A stretch of DNA of 64,000 nt from Azospirillum sp. SYSU D00513 (GTDB taxonomy: Bacteria > Pseudomonadota > Alphaproteobacteria > Azospirillales > Azospirillaceae), in NCBI RefSeq assembly GCF_017356015.1, contig NZ_JAFIQV010000001.1, positions 247,293-311,292 on the forward strand. The letters run 5' to 3'. The position numbers were made by a program, and so were the translations under genes. Shown in pieces: positions 25,081 to 34,289 of the stretch (position 1 is its first letter; every line of letters begins with the position of its first letter). Below the pieces are notes generated by a model that saw only the letters and a list, made by a program, of their open reading frames with translations, searched no databases and was not told where the DNA came from.

Positions 25081-26685
25081 ATGCTCACCCCCCGCCGCCT
25101 TCTGGGTGCCGCCGTCATCGCGCTCGGCACCGCCCTTGCCGCCGGCCCGCTGCCGGCGCTCGCCGCCACGCCGAAGGACACGCTGGTGATGGCCTGGCAG
25201 TTCGACGACATCATCAGCCTCGACCCGGCGGAGATCTTCGAGTTCTCCGGCGCCGAATACAGCTCCCAGATCTACGACCGGCTGATCGCCTTCGACCCCA
25301 AGGACGTGTCGCGCCTGCTGCCCGCCGTGGCGGAGAGCTGGTCGGTATCGGACGACGGCAAGACCTTCACCTTCAAGATCCGCGACGGCATCACCTTCCA
25401 TTCCGGCAACCCGCTGACCGCAGAGGACGCGGCCTGGTCGCTCCAGCGCGTGGTGAAGCTGAACAAGTCGCCCGCCTTCATCCTCGGCCAGTTCGGCCTG
25501 ACGGCGGAGAACGTGGACCAGAAGATCCGGGCCACCGACCCGCGCACGCTGGTGATGGAGACGGACAAGGCCTACGCGCCGACCTTCGTCTATTACTGCC
25601 TGACCGCCGGCGTCGCCTCCGTCCTCGATTCCAAGCTGGTGAAGAGCAAGGAGGCCAACGGCGACCTCGGCTACAACTGGCTGAAGACCAACTCCGCCGG
25701 CTCCGGCCCCTTCAGCCTGCGCCAGTGGAAGGCGGCCGAGCTGCTGATGCTCGACGCCAACCCGAAATACTGGCAGGGCGCCCCGGCGATGAAGCGCGTC
25801 CTGATCCGCCACATCCCCGAACCGGCGACCCAGCGGCTGCTGCTGGAAAAGGGCGACGTGGACGTGGCCCGCAACCTGAAGCCCGAGCAGTTCGAGCCCC
25901 TGCGCTCCAGCGACTCCATCCGGATCGAGGAGGCGCCCAAGGGCACGGTCTGGTATTTCGGCCTGAACCAGAAGAACGAAATCCTGTCCAAGCCCGAGGT
26001 GCGGCAGGCGATGAAGCACCTCGTCGATTACGACGGGATGCGCAAGACCATCATGAACGGCCTCGGCACCACGCATCAGGCCTTCCTGCCCATCGGATTC
26101 CTGGGTGCTCTGGGCGACACGCCCTATGCCTACGACCCGCAGAAGGCCAAGGAGCTGCTGACCAAGGCCGGCTACCCGAACGGCTTCACCATCCGGCTGG
26201 ACGTGCAGAACACCTCCCCGAGCCTGGACATGGCCCAGGCCATTCAGGGCAGCGCCGCGGCCGGCGGCGTGCGGATCGAGCTGGTGCCCGGCGACGGCAA
26301 GCAGGTGCTGACCAAGTACCGCGCCCGCAACCACGAATTGCTGCTCTACCGCTGGGGCGCCGACTACCAGGATCCGCACACCAACGCCGACGCCTTCGCC
26401 TCCAACCCCGACAATTCCGACGAGGGCAAGGTCAAGTCGCTCGCCTGGCGCAACGCCTGGGACATCCCGGACCTGACGAAGAAGACCGCGGCCGCCGTGA
26501 TGGAGCGCGACGCCGAAAAGCGCGCGGCCCTCTACGCCGACCTCCAGCGCGAGGTCATGGAGACCTCGCCCTACGTCGTCATGTTCCAGCAGACCGAGGT
26601 GATCGCCCGGCGCAGCGACGTGACCGGCCTGATCTGGGGTCCGAACTTCGACACGAACTACTATTGGAAGGCGAAGAAGGATTAG
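25081..26685 (+). CDS. ABC transporter substrate-binding protein (SBP family 5, peptide type)
   Basis: This 534 aa periplasmic protein has a signal peptide (residues about 1-28, ending LAA) and the SBP_bac_5 layout: SLDPAEIFEFSGAEYSSQIYDRLIAFD near 45, LADPRTLVMETDKAYAP-like region, and the QTEVIARRSDV segment near the C-terminus. Such proteins capture di- or oligopeptides, or nickel chelates, and pass them to the membrane complex. The two permeases and two ATPases follow on the same strand, so it is the binding subunit of one importer. A repeat element lies in the 269-base gap before the first permease. Confidence 0.93.
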   Translation: MLTPRRLLGAAVIALGTALAAGPLPALAATPKDTLVMAWQFDDIISLDPAEIFEFSGAEYSSQIYDRLIAFDPKDVSRLLPAVAESWSVSDDGKTFTFKIRDGITFHSGNPLTAEDAAWSLQRVVKLNKSPAFILGQFGLTAENVDQKIRATDPRTLVMETDKAYAPTFVYYCLTAGVASVLDSKLVKSKEANGDLGYNWLKTNSAGSGPFSLRQWKAAELLMLDANPKYWQGAPAMKRVLIRHIPEPATQRLLLEKGDVDVARNLKPEQFEPLRSSDSIRIEEAPKGTVWYFGLNQKNEILSKPEVRQAMKHLVDYDGMRKTIMNGLGTTHQAFLPIGFLGALGDTPYAYDPQKAKELLTKAGYPNGFTIRLDVQNTSPSLDMAQAIQGSAAAGGVRIELVPGDGKQVLTKYRARNHELLLYRWGADYQDPHTNADAFASNPDNSDEGKVKSLAWRNAWDIPDLTKKTAAAVMERDAEKRAALYADLQREVMETSPYVVMFQQTEVIARRSDVTGLIWGPNFDTNYYWKAKKD

Positions 26686-26780
26686 GGCGGCGAGACGCAG
26701 AGTATTTCTTGTCCCTTTCCCCTGAGGGTGTATAGCGCTCGACCATGTCGCGAAGCAGCAGCTAAAGGAAAAACACCCAC

Positions 26781-26875
26781 TTTTCCGTCACCCCCGCGAA
26801 AGCGGGGGTCCAGAACTCCCCAGAAGCCCCCTGCGGAACTTCTGGATCCCCGCGTCCGCGGGGATGACGGAAAAA
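26781..26875. repeat. Palindromic dispersed repeat (CGTCA-CCCCGCG core)
   Basis: A 95-base element with inverted ends TTTTCCGTCACCCCCGCG and CGCGGGGATGACGGAAAA. Inside are smaller hairpins (CGCGAAAGCGG, CGCGTCCGCG) and an inverted CCAGAA/TTCTGG. It sits between the binding-protein gene and the first permease gene, and it may act as a transcriptional attenuator between them. Confidence 0.85.
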
Positions 26876-26954
26876 TGGTCATCTTTCATTAAGTTGCAGC
26901 AGAACAGCGTGTTCGGATGCCGTAGTTACCGGGGCGAGGGTTATTCCTTTCCTT

Positions 26955-27983
26955 TTGCCAGAGTTTGCCTTGCGAAGACTCCTCCTCCGCGCCATCGGCC
27001 TGCTCGTCTCCGTCGCACTGACGGTGCTGGGACTGCTGCTGGTCACCTTCCTGATCGGGCGGGTGGTGCCGATCGACCCCGTGCTGGCGGTGCTGGGCGA
27101 CCGGGCGATGCCGGACGTGTATGAGCGCGTGCGGATCGAGATGGGTCTGGACCAGCCGCTCTGGTGGCAGTTCGCCGTCTATGTCGGCGACGTGCTGCGT
27201 GGCGACCTGGGCCAGTCGGTGCTGACCTCCCGCCCGGTGCTGGAGGACATACTGCGCGTCTTCCCGGCGACGCTGGAGCTGGCGACGGCGGCGGTGATCC
27301 TCGGCGTGGCCCTGGGCATCCCGGCGGGGGTGATGGCGGCCGTCCACCAGGGGCGCTGGCCGGACCATCTGATCCGCGTCCTGGGGCTGATCGGCCATTC
27401 CGTGCCGGTCTTCTGGCTGGGGCTGGTCGGGCTGCTGGTCTTCTACGCCCGGCTGGACCTGGCGCCGGGGCCGGGGCGGCTCGACGTCTTCTACGAGGGG
27501 CTGGTCGAGCCGGTGACGGGCGTGGTGACGGTGGACGCGCTGCTGGCCGGCGAGACGGAGATCTTCTGGAACGCGCTCCATCACCTGATGCTGCCAGCGG
27601 CGATCCTCGGCTATTACAGCGTCGCCTACATCGCGCGCATGACCCGCAGCTTCATGCTGGACCAGCTCCGCCAGGAATACATCACCACCGCCCGCGTGAA
27701 GGGGCTGTCGGAGGCGCGCGTGGTCTGGCGCCACGCGCTGGGCAACATCGCCGTGCCGCTGACCACGGTGGTGGCCCTGTCCTACGCCACGCTGCTGGAG
27801 GGGTCGGTGCTGACGGAAACCGTCTTCGCCTGGCCGGGGCTGGGGCTCTACATCACCAGCTCCCTGCTGAGCGCTGACATGAACGCGGTGCTGGGCGGCA
27901 CGCTGGTGGTGGGCGGGGTCTTCATCGGGCTGAACCTGCTGTCCGACCTGCTCTACCGCATCCTGGACCCGAGGGCGAAATGA
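26955..27983 (+). CDS. ABC transporter permease (DppB-type)
   Basis: This 342 aa inner-membrane permease has about six helices and the EAA-loop typical of DppB/OppB (YITTARVKGLSEARVVWRHALGNIAVPL near 235). It forms the channel with the DppC-type protein. The start is unusual: no ATG is available and a TTG at 26955 (or 26970) must be used, after a repeat element and a locally AT-rich stretch. This may mean reduced expression, or that the original start region was altered. The stop overlaps the next gene's ATG (ATGA). Confidence 0.87.
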   Translation: MPEFALRRLLLRAIGLLVSVALTVLGLLLVTFLIGRVVPIDPVLAVLGDRAMPDVYERVRIEMGLDQPLWWQFAVYVGDVLRGDLGQSVLTSRPVLEDILRVFPATLELATAAVILGVALGIPAGVMAAVHQGRWPDHLIRVLGLIGHSVPVFWLGLVGLLVFYARLDLAPGPGRLDVFYEGLVEPVTGVVTVDALLAGETEIFWNALHHLMLPAAILGYYSVAYIARMTRSFMLDQLRQEYITTARVKGLSEARVVWRHALGNIAVPLTTVVALSYATLLEGSVLTETVFAWPGLGLYITSSLLSADMNAVLGGTLVVGGVFIGLNLLSDLLYRILDPRAK

Positions 27984-28894
27984 GCGCCAACCCCAACGGC
28001 GGCTCCCTGGCGGGCTGGCTCACCGCCGACACCCCGCGCTCCCGTGCCCAGGCGCGGCTCGGCCGCCTCTACCGGGGCTGGCAAGGCTTCACCCGCAACG
28101 GCCTCGCCATGCTGGGACTCGCCATCGTGCTGGGGCTGGTGCTGATGGCGGCGTTGGCGCCCTGGCTCGCCCCCTATGACCCCTACCAGCAGGATCTCGG
28201 CCGCCGGCTGATCCCACCGGGGGCGGCGCACTGGCTGGGCACCGACGCCTTCGGGCGGGACATCCTGTCGCGCATCCTGCACGGCTCGCGCCTGACGCTG
28301 TACATCGTGGCGCTGGTGACCGTCACCGCACCCATCGCCGGGCTGGCGATCGGGACGGTGTCCGGCTATTTCGGCGGCTGGGTGGACGCGGCGCTGATGC
28401 GGATCACCGACATAGCGCTCGCCTTCCCGAAGCTGATCCTGGCGCTCGCCTTCGTGTCGGCGCTCGGGCCGGGGATCGAGAGCGCCATCATCGCCATCGC
28501 CATCACCAGCTGGCCGGCCTACGCCCGCATCGCGCGGGCCGAGACACTGACCATCCGGCACAGCGACTTCATCCAGGCGGCACGGCTGCAAGGGGCGTCC
28601 AGCGCGCGCATCATCCTGGGGCATGTGGTGCCACTCTGCTCTTCCTCCCTGATCGTGCGGGTGACGCTGGACATGGCGGGCATCATCCTGACCGCCGCCG
28701 GCCTCGGCTTCCTCGGGCTCGGCGCGCAGCCGCCCCTGCCGGAATGGGGTGCGATGATCGCCGCCGGGCGGCAGTATGTGCTGGACCAATGGTGGGTCGC
28801 GACCATGCCCGGCATCGCCATCTTCATCGTCAGCCTGGGCTTCAACCTGCTGGGCGACGGCCTGCGCGACGTGCTGGACCCGAAAAGCCGATGA
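27980..28894 (+). CDS. ABC transporter permease (DppC-type)
   Basis: This 304 aa permease has an N-terminal membrane segment (LAMLGLAIVLGLVLMAALAPWL near 45), a periplasmic loop with GTDAFGRDILSRILHG, and a C-terminal five-helix region with the EAA loop (AARLQGASSARIILGHVVPL near 200). GTDxxGRD is characteristic of the DppC/OppC family. It pairs with the DppB-type permease. Its ATG overlaps the preceding stop, and its own stop overlaps the next ATG, so the operon is translationally coupled. Confidence 0.93.
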   Translation: MSANPNGGSLAGWLTADTPRSRAQARLGRLYRGWQGFTRNGLAMLGLAIVLGLVLMAALAPWLAPYDPYQQDLGRRLIPPGAAHWLGTDAFGRDILSRILHGSRLTLYIVALVTVTAPIAGLAIGTVSGYFGGWVDAALMRITDIALAFPKLILALAFVSALGPGIESAIIAIAITSWPAYARIARAETLTIRHSDFIQAARLQGASSARIILGHVVPLCSSSLIVRVTLDMAGIILTAAGLGFLGLGAQPPLPEWGAMIAAGRQYVLDQWWVATMPGIAIFIVSLGFNLLGDGLRDVLDPKSR

Positions 28895-29763
28895 CGCCCA
28901 AGTCGATGACCCCTTCCGACCAAAGCCCCCTGCTGCGCGTCGAGAACCTGCGCGTCGCCTTCCCAACCCCGACGGGGCCGTTCGAGGCGGTGCGCGGCGT
29001 GTCCTTCGCCATGGGGCGGGAGAAGCTGGGCATCGTCGGCGAGTCCGGCTCCGGCAAGTCGCTCACCGGCCGCTCCATCCTGCGGCTGGTGCCCAGCCCC
29101 GGCACGGTCACCGCCGACCGCATGGAGTTCGAGGGGGAGGAGCTGACGGCCCTGCCCGAGACGCGCCTGCGCGCGATCCGCGGGCGGCGCATATCCATGG
29201 TCATGCAGGACCCGAAATTCTCGCTCAACCCGGTGATGACCGTCGGCCGCCAGATCGCCGAGGCCTACCGCGTCCACCACCGGGCCGGGTCGGGCGAGGC
29301 GCGGCGCCGCGCGCTGGAGATGCTGGAGGCCGTGCGCATCCGCGACCCGGAGCGCGTCTACGGCCTCTACCCGCACGAGGTGTCGGGCGGGATGGGCCAG
29401 CGCATCATGATCGCCATGATGCTGATCCCCGGCCCCGCCCTGCTGATCGCCGACGAGCCGACCTCCGCGCTCGACGTCACGGTCCAGATGCAGGTTCTGG
29501 TGATCCTGGACGAGCTGTGCGGCCGGCAGGGCATGGGGCTGGTCTTCATCAGCCACGACCTGAATCTCGTCGCCTCCTTCTGCGACCGGGTGCTGATCAT
29601 GTATGCCGGCCGCGTGGTGGAGAGCTGCCGCGCCGCCGACCTCCACAAGGCCACCCACCCCTACACGCGCGGCCTGCTCGACAGCCTGCCCCGGCTGGAG
29701 GAGCGGCGCGCCGAACTGCCCGTCCTTGCCCGCGACCCGCGCTGGCTGGAGGATGGCCGATGA
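28891..29763 (+). CDS. ABC transporter ATP-binding protein (DppD-type)
   Basis: This 290 aa ATPase has Walker A GESGSGKSL (about 49), the Q-loop in MVMQDPKFSLNPVM, signature VSGGMGQR, Walker B LLIADEPTSALD and the H-loop SHDLNLV. The C-terminal THPYTRGLLDSLP with DPRWLEDGR is typical of the oligopeptide ATPases, although the iron-sulfur cysteines seen in some DppD proteins are missing. It powers import with the DppF-type protein. The start at 28891 overlaps the upstream stop by four bases. Confidence 0.92.
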   Translation: MTPKSMTPSDQSPLLRVENLRVAFPTPTGPFEAVRGVSFAMGREKLGIVGESGSGKSLTGRSILRLVPSPGTVTADRMEFEGEELTALPETRLRAIRGRRISMVMQDPKFSLNPVMTVGRQIAEAYRVHHRAGSGEARRRALEMLEAVRIRDPERVYGLYPHEVSGGMGQRIMIAMMLIPGPALLIADEPTSALDVTVQMQVLVILDELCGRQGMGLVFISHDLNLVASFCDRVLIMYAGRVVESCRAADLHKATHPYTRGLLDSLPRLEERRAELPVLARDPRWLEDGR

Positions 29764-30539
29764 CGGGAGACCCCATGATCGAGGTGCGGGACCTGCGGGT
29801 GAGCTTCGGCGAGGTCGCCGCCGTGCAAGGGGTGAGTTTCCGCGTGGAGGCCGGCGAGAGCTTCGGGCTGGTCGGCGAGTCCGGCTCCGGCAAGTCCACC
29901 GTGCTGCGCGCGCTCGCCGGCCTCAACCCGGACTGGACGGGCGAGCTGCGGGTGGAGGGCCGGGCGCAGGGGCGGCGGCGCGACAAGGGCTTCTTCAAGA
30001 GCTGCCAGATGGTCTTCCAGGATCCCTATGGGTCGCTCCACCCGCGCCACACCATCGACCGCATCCTGGCCGAGCCGGTCGCCATCCACCGGATGGGCGA
30101 TGCCGACGCCCGCATCGAACGGGCGCTGGCCGAAGTGGGGCTGGGATCGCAGTTCCGCTACCGCTACCCGCACCAGCTCTCCGGCGGGCAGCGCCAGCGC
30201 GTCGCCATCGCCCGCGCGCTGATCCTGGAGCCGAATATCCTGCTGCTGGACGAGCCGACCTCGGCGCTCGACGTGTCGGTGCAGGCGGAGATCCTGAACC
30301 TGCTGACCCGCCTGCGGGCGGAGCGCGGCCTGACCTATGTGCTGGTCAGCCACAACCTCGCCGTCGTCGCCCACATGTGCGGCCGGCTGGCGGTGATGAA
30401 CCGCGGCCGGCTGGTCGAGGAGCTGGACGCCGAGGCCCTTCGGCGCGGCGAGGCGCGGGAGGACTACACGCGCCAGCTCCTGCGCGCCAGCCGGGGCTAC
30501 GACCGGGCGGCGGCGGAGGCCTTCCGGGACTTCGCGTAG
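29760..30539 (+). CDS. ABC transporter ATP-binding protein (DppF-type)
   Basis: This 259 aa ATPase has Walker A GESGSGKST (about 38), the Q-loop in QMVFQDPYGSLHPRHTID, signature LSGGQRQRVAIARAL, Walker B ILLLDEPTSALD and H-loop SHNLAVV. The PYGSLHPRHTI stretch is typical of DppF/OppF. It completes the five-gene importer. Its stop lies only 7 bases from the stop of the convergent EAL-GGDEF gene, leaving no room for a separate terminator. Confidence 0.93.
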   Translation: MTGDPMIEVRDLRVSFGEVAAVQGVSFRVEAGESFGLVGESGSGKSTVLRALAGLNPDWTGELRVEGRAQGRRRDKGFFKSCQMVFQDPYGSLHPRHTIDRILAEPVAIHRMGDADARIERALAEVGLGSQFRYRYPHQLSGGQRQRVAIARALILEPNILLLDEPTSALDVSVQAEILNLLTRLRAERGLTYVLVSHNLAVVAHMCGRLAVMNRGRLVEELDAEALRRGEAREDYTRQLLRASRGYDRAAAEAFRDFA

Positions 30540-30546
30540 CGCCGCG

Positions 30547-32379
30547 CTACTCCCCCGGCCGCACCACGCAGAGCTTGGTCGGGCTGGTCTTGGCGTCGCA
30601 TTTGCAGCCGGCGATGGCGGCGTTGATGACGTCCGGCGTCAGCCCGTGCGCGCCGGGGGCGATGGACACGGCGACGCCGCTGACCGACAGCAGGGGGAAA
30701 CGGCGCGTGTTGCCGTAGCGGTCCTTAGCGAGGAAACCGCCCTCCTCCCGCATCTTCGGATCGTAAAGGCTTTCGGCGTCGGAGCGGAACAGCGCCAGCA
30801 GTTCGGCCACGCGCCCCAGCACCTCGGCCTCGTCGCCGTCGCTGACGCCCAGGAAGAAGTCGTCGCCGCCGATGTGGCCGGCGAAACCCTTTCCGACGGC
30901 GGCCCAGGCCTTCAGCCGCTCGGCGAACATCAGGATGGCGCGGTCGCCCTGGCGGAAGCCGAAATGGTCGTTGAAGGGCTTGAAGTTGTCGAAGTCCAGA
31001 TAGACCAGCAGGTGCGAACAGGACCGGTCCTGGAGGGCCTGTTCGATGTGGCGGACGATGGCGGCGTTGCCGGGCAGACGGGTCAGCGGGTTCTGGTCGG
31101 CGGCCATGGCGAGGTTGCGCTCGTGCACCAGCCGGACCAGCGCCGCCGAGCTGAGGAAGCCCGCATACTCCCCGCCCTCGATGATGATGATCCCGTCGGC
31201 CGCCTCTTCCGCCGAAAAGGCCTCGATCACCCGGTCGAGCGGGGTGGAAATGTCGCAGACCGGCCCCTTGTAGACGAGGTGCTTGAGCGTGTCGCCGATG
31301 CCCCGGTTGCGCAGCAGCTCGCTGCCGAAACGGGAATAGACGAAGCGCTTCAGGTCGCGCTCGCGGATCAGCCCCAGCGGGCGGCGGTGGCCGTCCACCA
31401 CCGGGGCGACGGGCGGGCTGTCGTCGTCGCGGAAATAGTCCAGCAGCTCCGTCTTGCGCGAGTCCACGGGCAGCGGCGGCAGGCGTTCGATCACCTCGGA
31501 CAGGCGGTGCGCCTCGGTCTTCTGGCGGCGGTCCCGGTGGTTCAGGTCCTCCACCACCGAAAAACGCCCGGGCAGCTCGGTGAAGTCCAGCCGGGGCTTG
31601 CAGATCAGGTAGCCTTGCGCGAAGTCGCAGCCGAGGTCGCGGCAGGTGTAGAATTCCTTCTCCGTCTCGATCCCCTCGGCGATGATGAGGATGCCGAGCG
31701 TGTGGGCGTAGCCGACCAGCGAATGGGCGATGGCCCGCTTGCGCATGTCGCGGTCGATGCCGGCGATGAAGAAGCGGTCGATCTTCACATAGTCGGGCTT
31801 GGCCTCGTACAGCAGGCGCAGGCCCGCGTAGCCGACTCCGAAATCGTCCAGCGCCACGCCCAGCCCCGCCGCGCGGTAACGCTCGATGGCCTGCTCCACC
31901 CCGTCCGCCGTCAGGTCGCTGCGCTCGGAGATCTCCAGGTTGATGCCGAGCCCGTCCCGGTGCAGCCCGGCGAGCAGAGCGTCCGAGCCGGGCTGGCCGA
32001 CCAGCCGGGCGTCGATGTTCAGGAACAGCTTGCCGCCCCGCCAGCCCTCCAGCGCGCGGTAGGCCTCCACCGCCTTGTCGTGGAGCGCCGCCTCCACCGC
32101 CGGCAGGACGCCCTCCGCGAAGGCCCCGTCCAGGAACTCGTGCGGGTTCTGGTAGGGTATGCCGAGCAGCGACATGCGGTCGAAGCCGCGCAGCAGCGCC
32201 TCCACCCCGTGGCAGCGGCCGGTGCGCATCTGCACCACCGGCTGGAAGGCGTATTCCAGCAGCTCCAGCATGTGCCGCCAGCGCGCGGGAAGCACGGGAC
32301 GGCGCCCGCCGGGCGCGGCGTCCTCGCCCTCCTCGTCGGGGTCCAGGGCCCGCATCAACAGTCCGTTCATCATGGCCAT
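30547..32379 (-). CDS. EAL-CBS-GGDEF bifunctional c-di-GMP protein
   Basis: This 610 aa protein has an N-terminal EAL domain (about 38-290) with EALLRG, NIDARL, EISERS, ALDDFGVGYAG, KIDRFF and EGIET, so all key metal-binding residues for phosphodiesterase activity appear present. A pair of CBS domains follows (about 310-430), then a GGDEF domain with GGDDF near 508, a permitted catalytic form. It has no membrane segments. CBS pairs usually bind adenine nucleotides, which suggests energy-state control of c-di-GMP turnover (inference). It is divergent from the HerA-like ATPase gene. Confidence 0.92.
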   Translation of the reverse strand: MAMMNGLLMRALDPDEEGEDAAPGGRRPVLPARWRHMLELLEYAFQPVVQMRTGRCHGVEALLRGFDRMSLLGIPYQNPHEFLDGAFAEGVLPAVEAALHDKAVEAYRALEGWRGGKLFLNIDARLVGQPGSDALLAGLHRDGLGINLEISERSDLTADGVEQAIERYRAAGLGVALDDFGVGYAGLRLLYEAKPDYVKIDRFFIAGIDRDMRKRAIAHSLVGYAHTLGILIIAEGIETEKEFYTCRDLGCDFAQGYLICKPRLDFTELPGRFSVVEDLNHRDRRQKTEAHRLSEVIERLPPLPVDSRKTELLDYFRDDDSPPVAPVVDGHRRPLGLIRERDLKRFVYSRFGSELLRNRGIGDTLKHLVYKGPVCDISTPLDRVIEAFSAEEAADGIIIIEGGEYAGFLSSAALVRLVHERNLAMAADQNPLTRLPGNAAIVRHIEQALQDRSCSHLLVYLDFDNFKPFNDHFGFRQGDRAILMFAERLKAWAAVGKGFAGHIGGDDFFLGVSDGDEAEVLGRVAELLALFRSDAESLYDPKMREEGGFLAKDRYGNTRRFPLLSVSGVAVSIAPGAHGLTPDVINAAIAGCKCDAKTSPTKLCVVRPGE

Positions 32380-32446
32380 ACCCGTGCTTGGACAGGAGGC
32401 GCGACACGGTCCGGCACCGCATGACGCGACTTTCTTCCAAACTTAT

Positions 32447-32458
32447 AACAAATTTGTT
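32447..32458. promoter_or_regulatory. 12-bp palindrome AACAAATTTGTT in divergent promoter
   Basis: A perfect palindrome in an AT-rich patch of an otherwise GC-rich 238-base divergent gap, between the EAL-GGDEF and HerA-like genes. TTATAA (32443-32448), partly overlapping, could be a -10 box. It is a plausible operator for an unknown repressor. Confidence 0.4.
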
Positions 32459-32617
32459 TTTCGCTTTCATGACAGCTGCGGGACCGGAATCCCATGTCCC
32501 TCTTCCGGCTGTCCCCAAAGCGTTTCTCGTCCGCGCCCCGGCTTTTGCGCTATAGGAGGGGCCGCCTTGCGGAGCTTCGATTCCGGAGCGTTGGTCCGGA
32601 GCCTTGAGGGAGTAGGA

Positions 32618-34171
32618 ATGAGGGTTGCCATCGACATGGGAGCGACCGGGCCGGGAAGCCCGGCGACGCTCGACCTGGAGGAGCTGCTGGCGACCCGCCT
32701 GCTGGTGCAGGGCAATTCCGGCTCGGGCAAGTCGCACCTGCTGCGCCGGCTGATCGAGCAGAGCGCCAAATGGGTGCAGCAGGCCGTCATCGATCCCGAA
32801 GGCGACTTCGTCACGCTGGCCGAGGCCTTCGGCCATGTCGTGGTGGACGCCGCCGAGCACACGGAGGCCGCGCTTCAGAGCGTGGCCGCCCGCGTGCGCC
32901 AGCACCGCGTCTCCGTCGTCCTGAACCTGGAAGGGCTGGACATGGAGATGCAGATGCGCCACGCCGCCGCCTTCCTGGGCGGGCTGTTCGACGCCGACCG
33001 CGACTACTGGTACCCGATGCTGGTGGTGGTGGACGAGGCGCAGCTCTTCGCGCCGTCAGCCGCCGGCGAGGTGTCGGACGAGGCGCGCAAGGCCTCGCTC
33101 GGCGCCATGACCAACCTGATGTGCCGTGGCCGCAAGCGCGGGCTGGCCGGCGTCATCGCCACCCAGCGCCTCGCCAAGCTCGCCAAGAACGTGGCGGCGG
33201 AGGCCTCCAACTTCCTGATGGGCCGGACCTTCCTCGACATCGACATGGCACGCGCCGCCGACCTGCTGGGCATGGAGCGCAAGACGGCGGAGATGTTCCG
33301 CGACCTGGAGCGCGGCCATTTCATCGCGCTCGGCCCGGCCATCTCGCGCCGCCCGCTCCCCCTGCGCATCGGCCATGTCCAGACCAGCGGCCGGGCCGGC
33401 AGCCCAAAGCTGATGCCGCTGCCCGAGACGCCGGTGGAGGACGCCCGCGAGCTGATCTTCACGCCGGGCGAGGAGGAGCCGGCGCGCTTCCCCACCCGCC
33501 GCCCCTCGACCTCCGCCAGCACCGAGCTGCTGATGCAGCTCGCCCGCTCCCGCCCGGCCATGGCGGAACGGACGCCGGACCCGGAGGAGGCCACGCCGGA
33601 CGGGCCGAGCGAGGAGGAGCGGGAGGCCGCCCGCCAAGCCGCCGCCGAGCGCGCGGCGCAGTACGACGAGGTGGTGCGGGAGGTGGCGACCGAGCCGGAG
33701 GCCGCCTACCAGCCGGTCGCCGTGCTCTACCAGAATTTCCTGGTGCGCTGCCGGGGCCGCGAGCTGGAGGGCGAGGCGGTGGAACTGCCGGCCTTCCGCC
33801 GCAAGCTGGCCGCCGCCCGCGCCGGGGCCGGGGTGGCGACGGAGGAAAGCCCGGACTGGGCGAAGGCCACGGAGGTCGCCGCCACCCTGCCGGAGGACAT
33901 CCAGGTGGTGTTCCTGATGCTGGCCCGCGCCGCACTGGAACACGCCCCCTGCCCGTCCGACGCCGAGGTGGCGCGGGCCTGCGGCAGCCGTTCGCGCGGG
34001 CGCGCCCGCCGGCTGCTGACCTACATGGAGCAGAAGGGTTTCGTCACGACCCGCAACGGGCTCGGCAACACCCGCAGCATCGCCCTGCCCGCGCTCGGCT
34101 GGGAAACGGCGCTCGGCGACCCCAACGCCGAGGAGGGGCCGGAGACGGGCGACCTGTTCGCCGTGGCGTAG
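32618..34171 (+). CDS. HerA-like ATPase (DUF87)
   Basis: This 517 aa protein has Walker A GNSGSGKSHLLRRL (about 33-46), Walker B MLVVVDEAQ (about 134-142) and a conserved arginine region near CRGRKRGLAGVIATQR (about 170), which match the HerA/FtsK superfamily DUF87 ATPases. The C-terminal 150 residues include a winged-helix-like segment (EVARACGSRSRGRARRLLTYMEQKGFV). HerA usually works with the nuclease NurA in DNA end processing, but no NurA is adjacent here. The ATG at 32618 (after TAGGA) is well placed. It may be a stand-alone DNA translocase or a defence component. Confidence 0.87.
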   Translation: MRVAIDMGATGPGSPATLDLEELLATRLLVQGNSGSGKSHLLRRLIEQSAKWVQQAVIDPEGDFVTLAEAFGHVVVDAAEHTEAALQSVAARVRQHRVSVVLNLEGLDMEMQMRHAAAFLGGLFDADRDYWYPMLVVVDEAQLFAPSAAGEVSDEARKASLGAMTNLMCRGRKRGLAGVIATQRLAKLAKNVAAEASNFLMGRTFLDIDMARAADLLGMERKTAEMFRDLERGHFIALGPAISRRPLPLRIGHVQTSGRAGSPKLMPLPETPVEDARELIFTPGEEEPARFPTRRPSTSASTELLMQLARSRPAMAERTPDPEEATPDGPSEEEREAARQAAAERAAQYDEVVREVATEPEAAYQPVAVLYQNFLVRCRGRELEGEAVELPAFRRKLAAARAGAGVATEESPDWAKATEVAATLPEDIQVVFLMLARAALEHAPCPSDAEVARACGSRSRGRARRLLTYMEQKGFVTTRNGLGNTRSIALPALGWETALGDPNAEEGPETGDLFAVA

Positions 34172-34289
34172 CGCCTGATGACCGGGGCCTGATCTTCGGG
34201 GAATAAGAGAAACCGCCGCCGCGACAGGTGCATGACAGCTTCCCCTGGCAGTATCGTCCGCCAGTCCTACAGTCCGAGGGGGAAACGTC

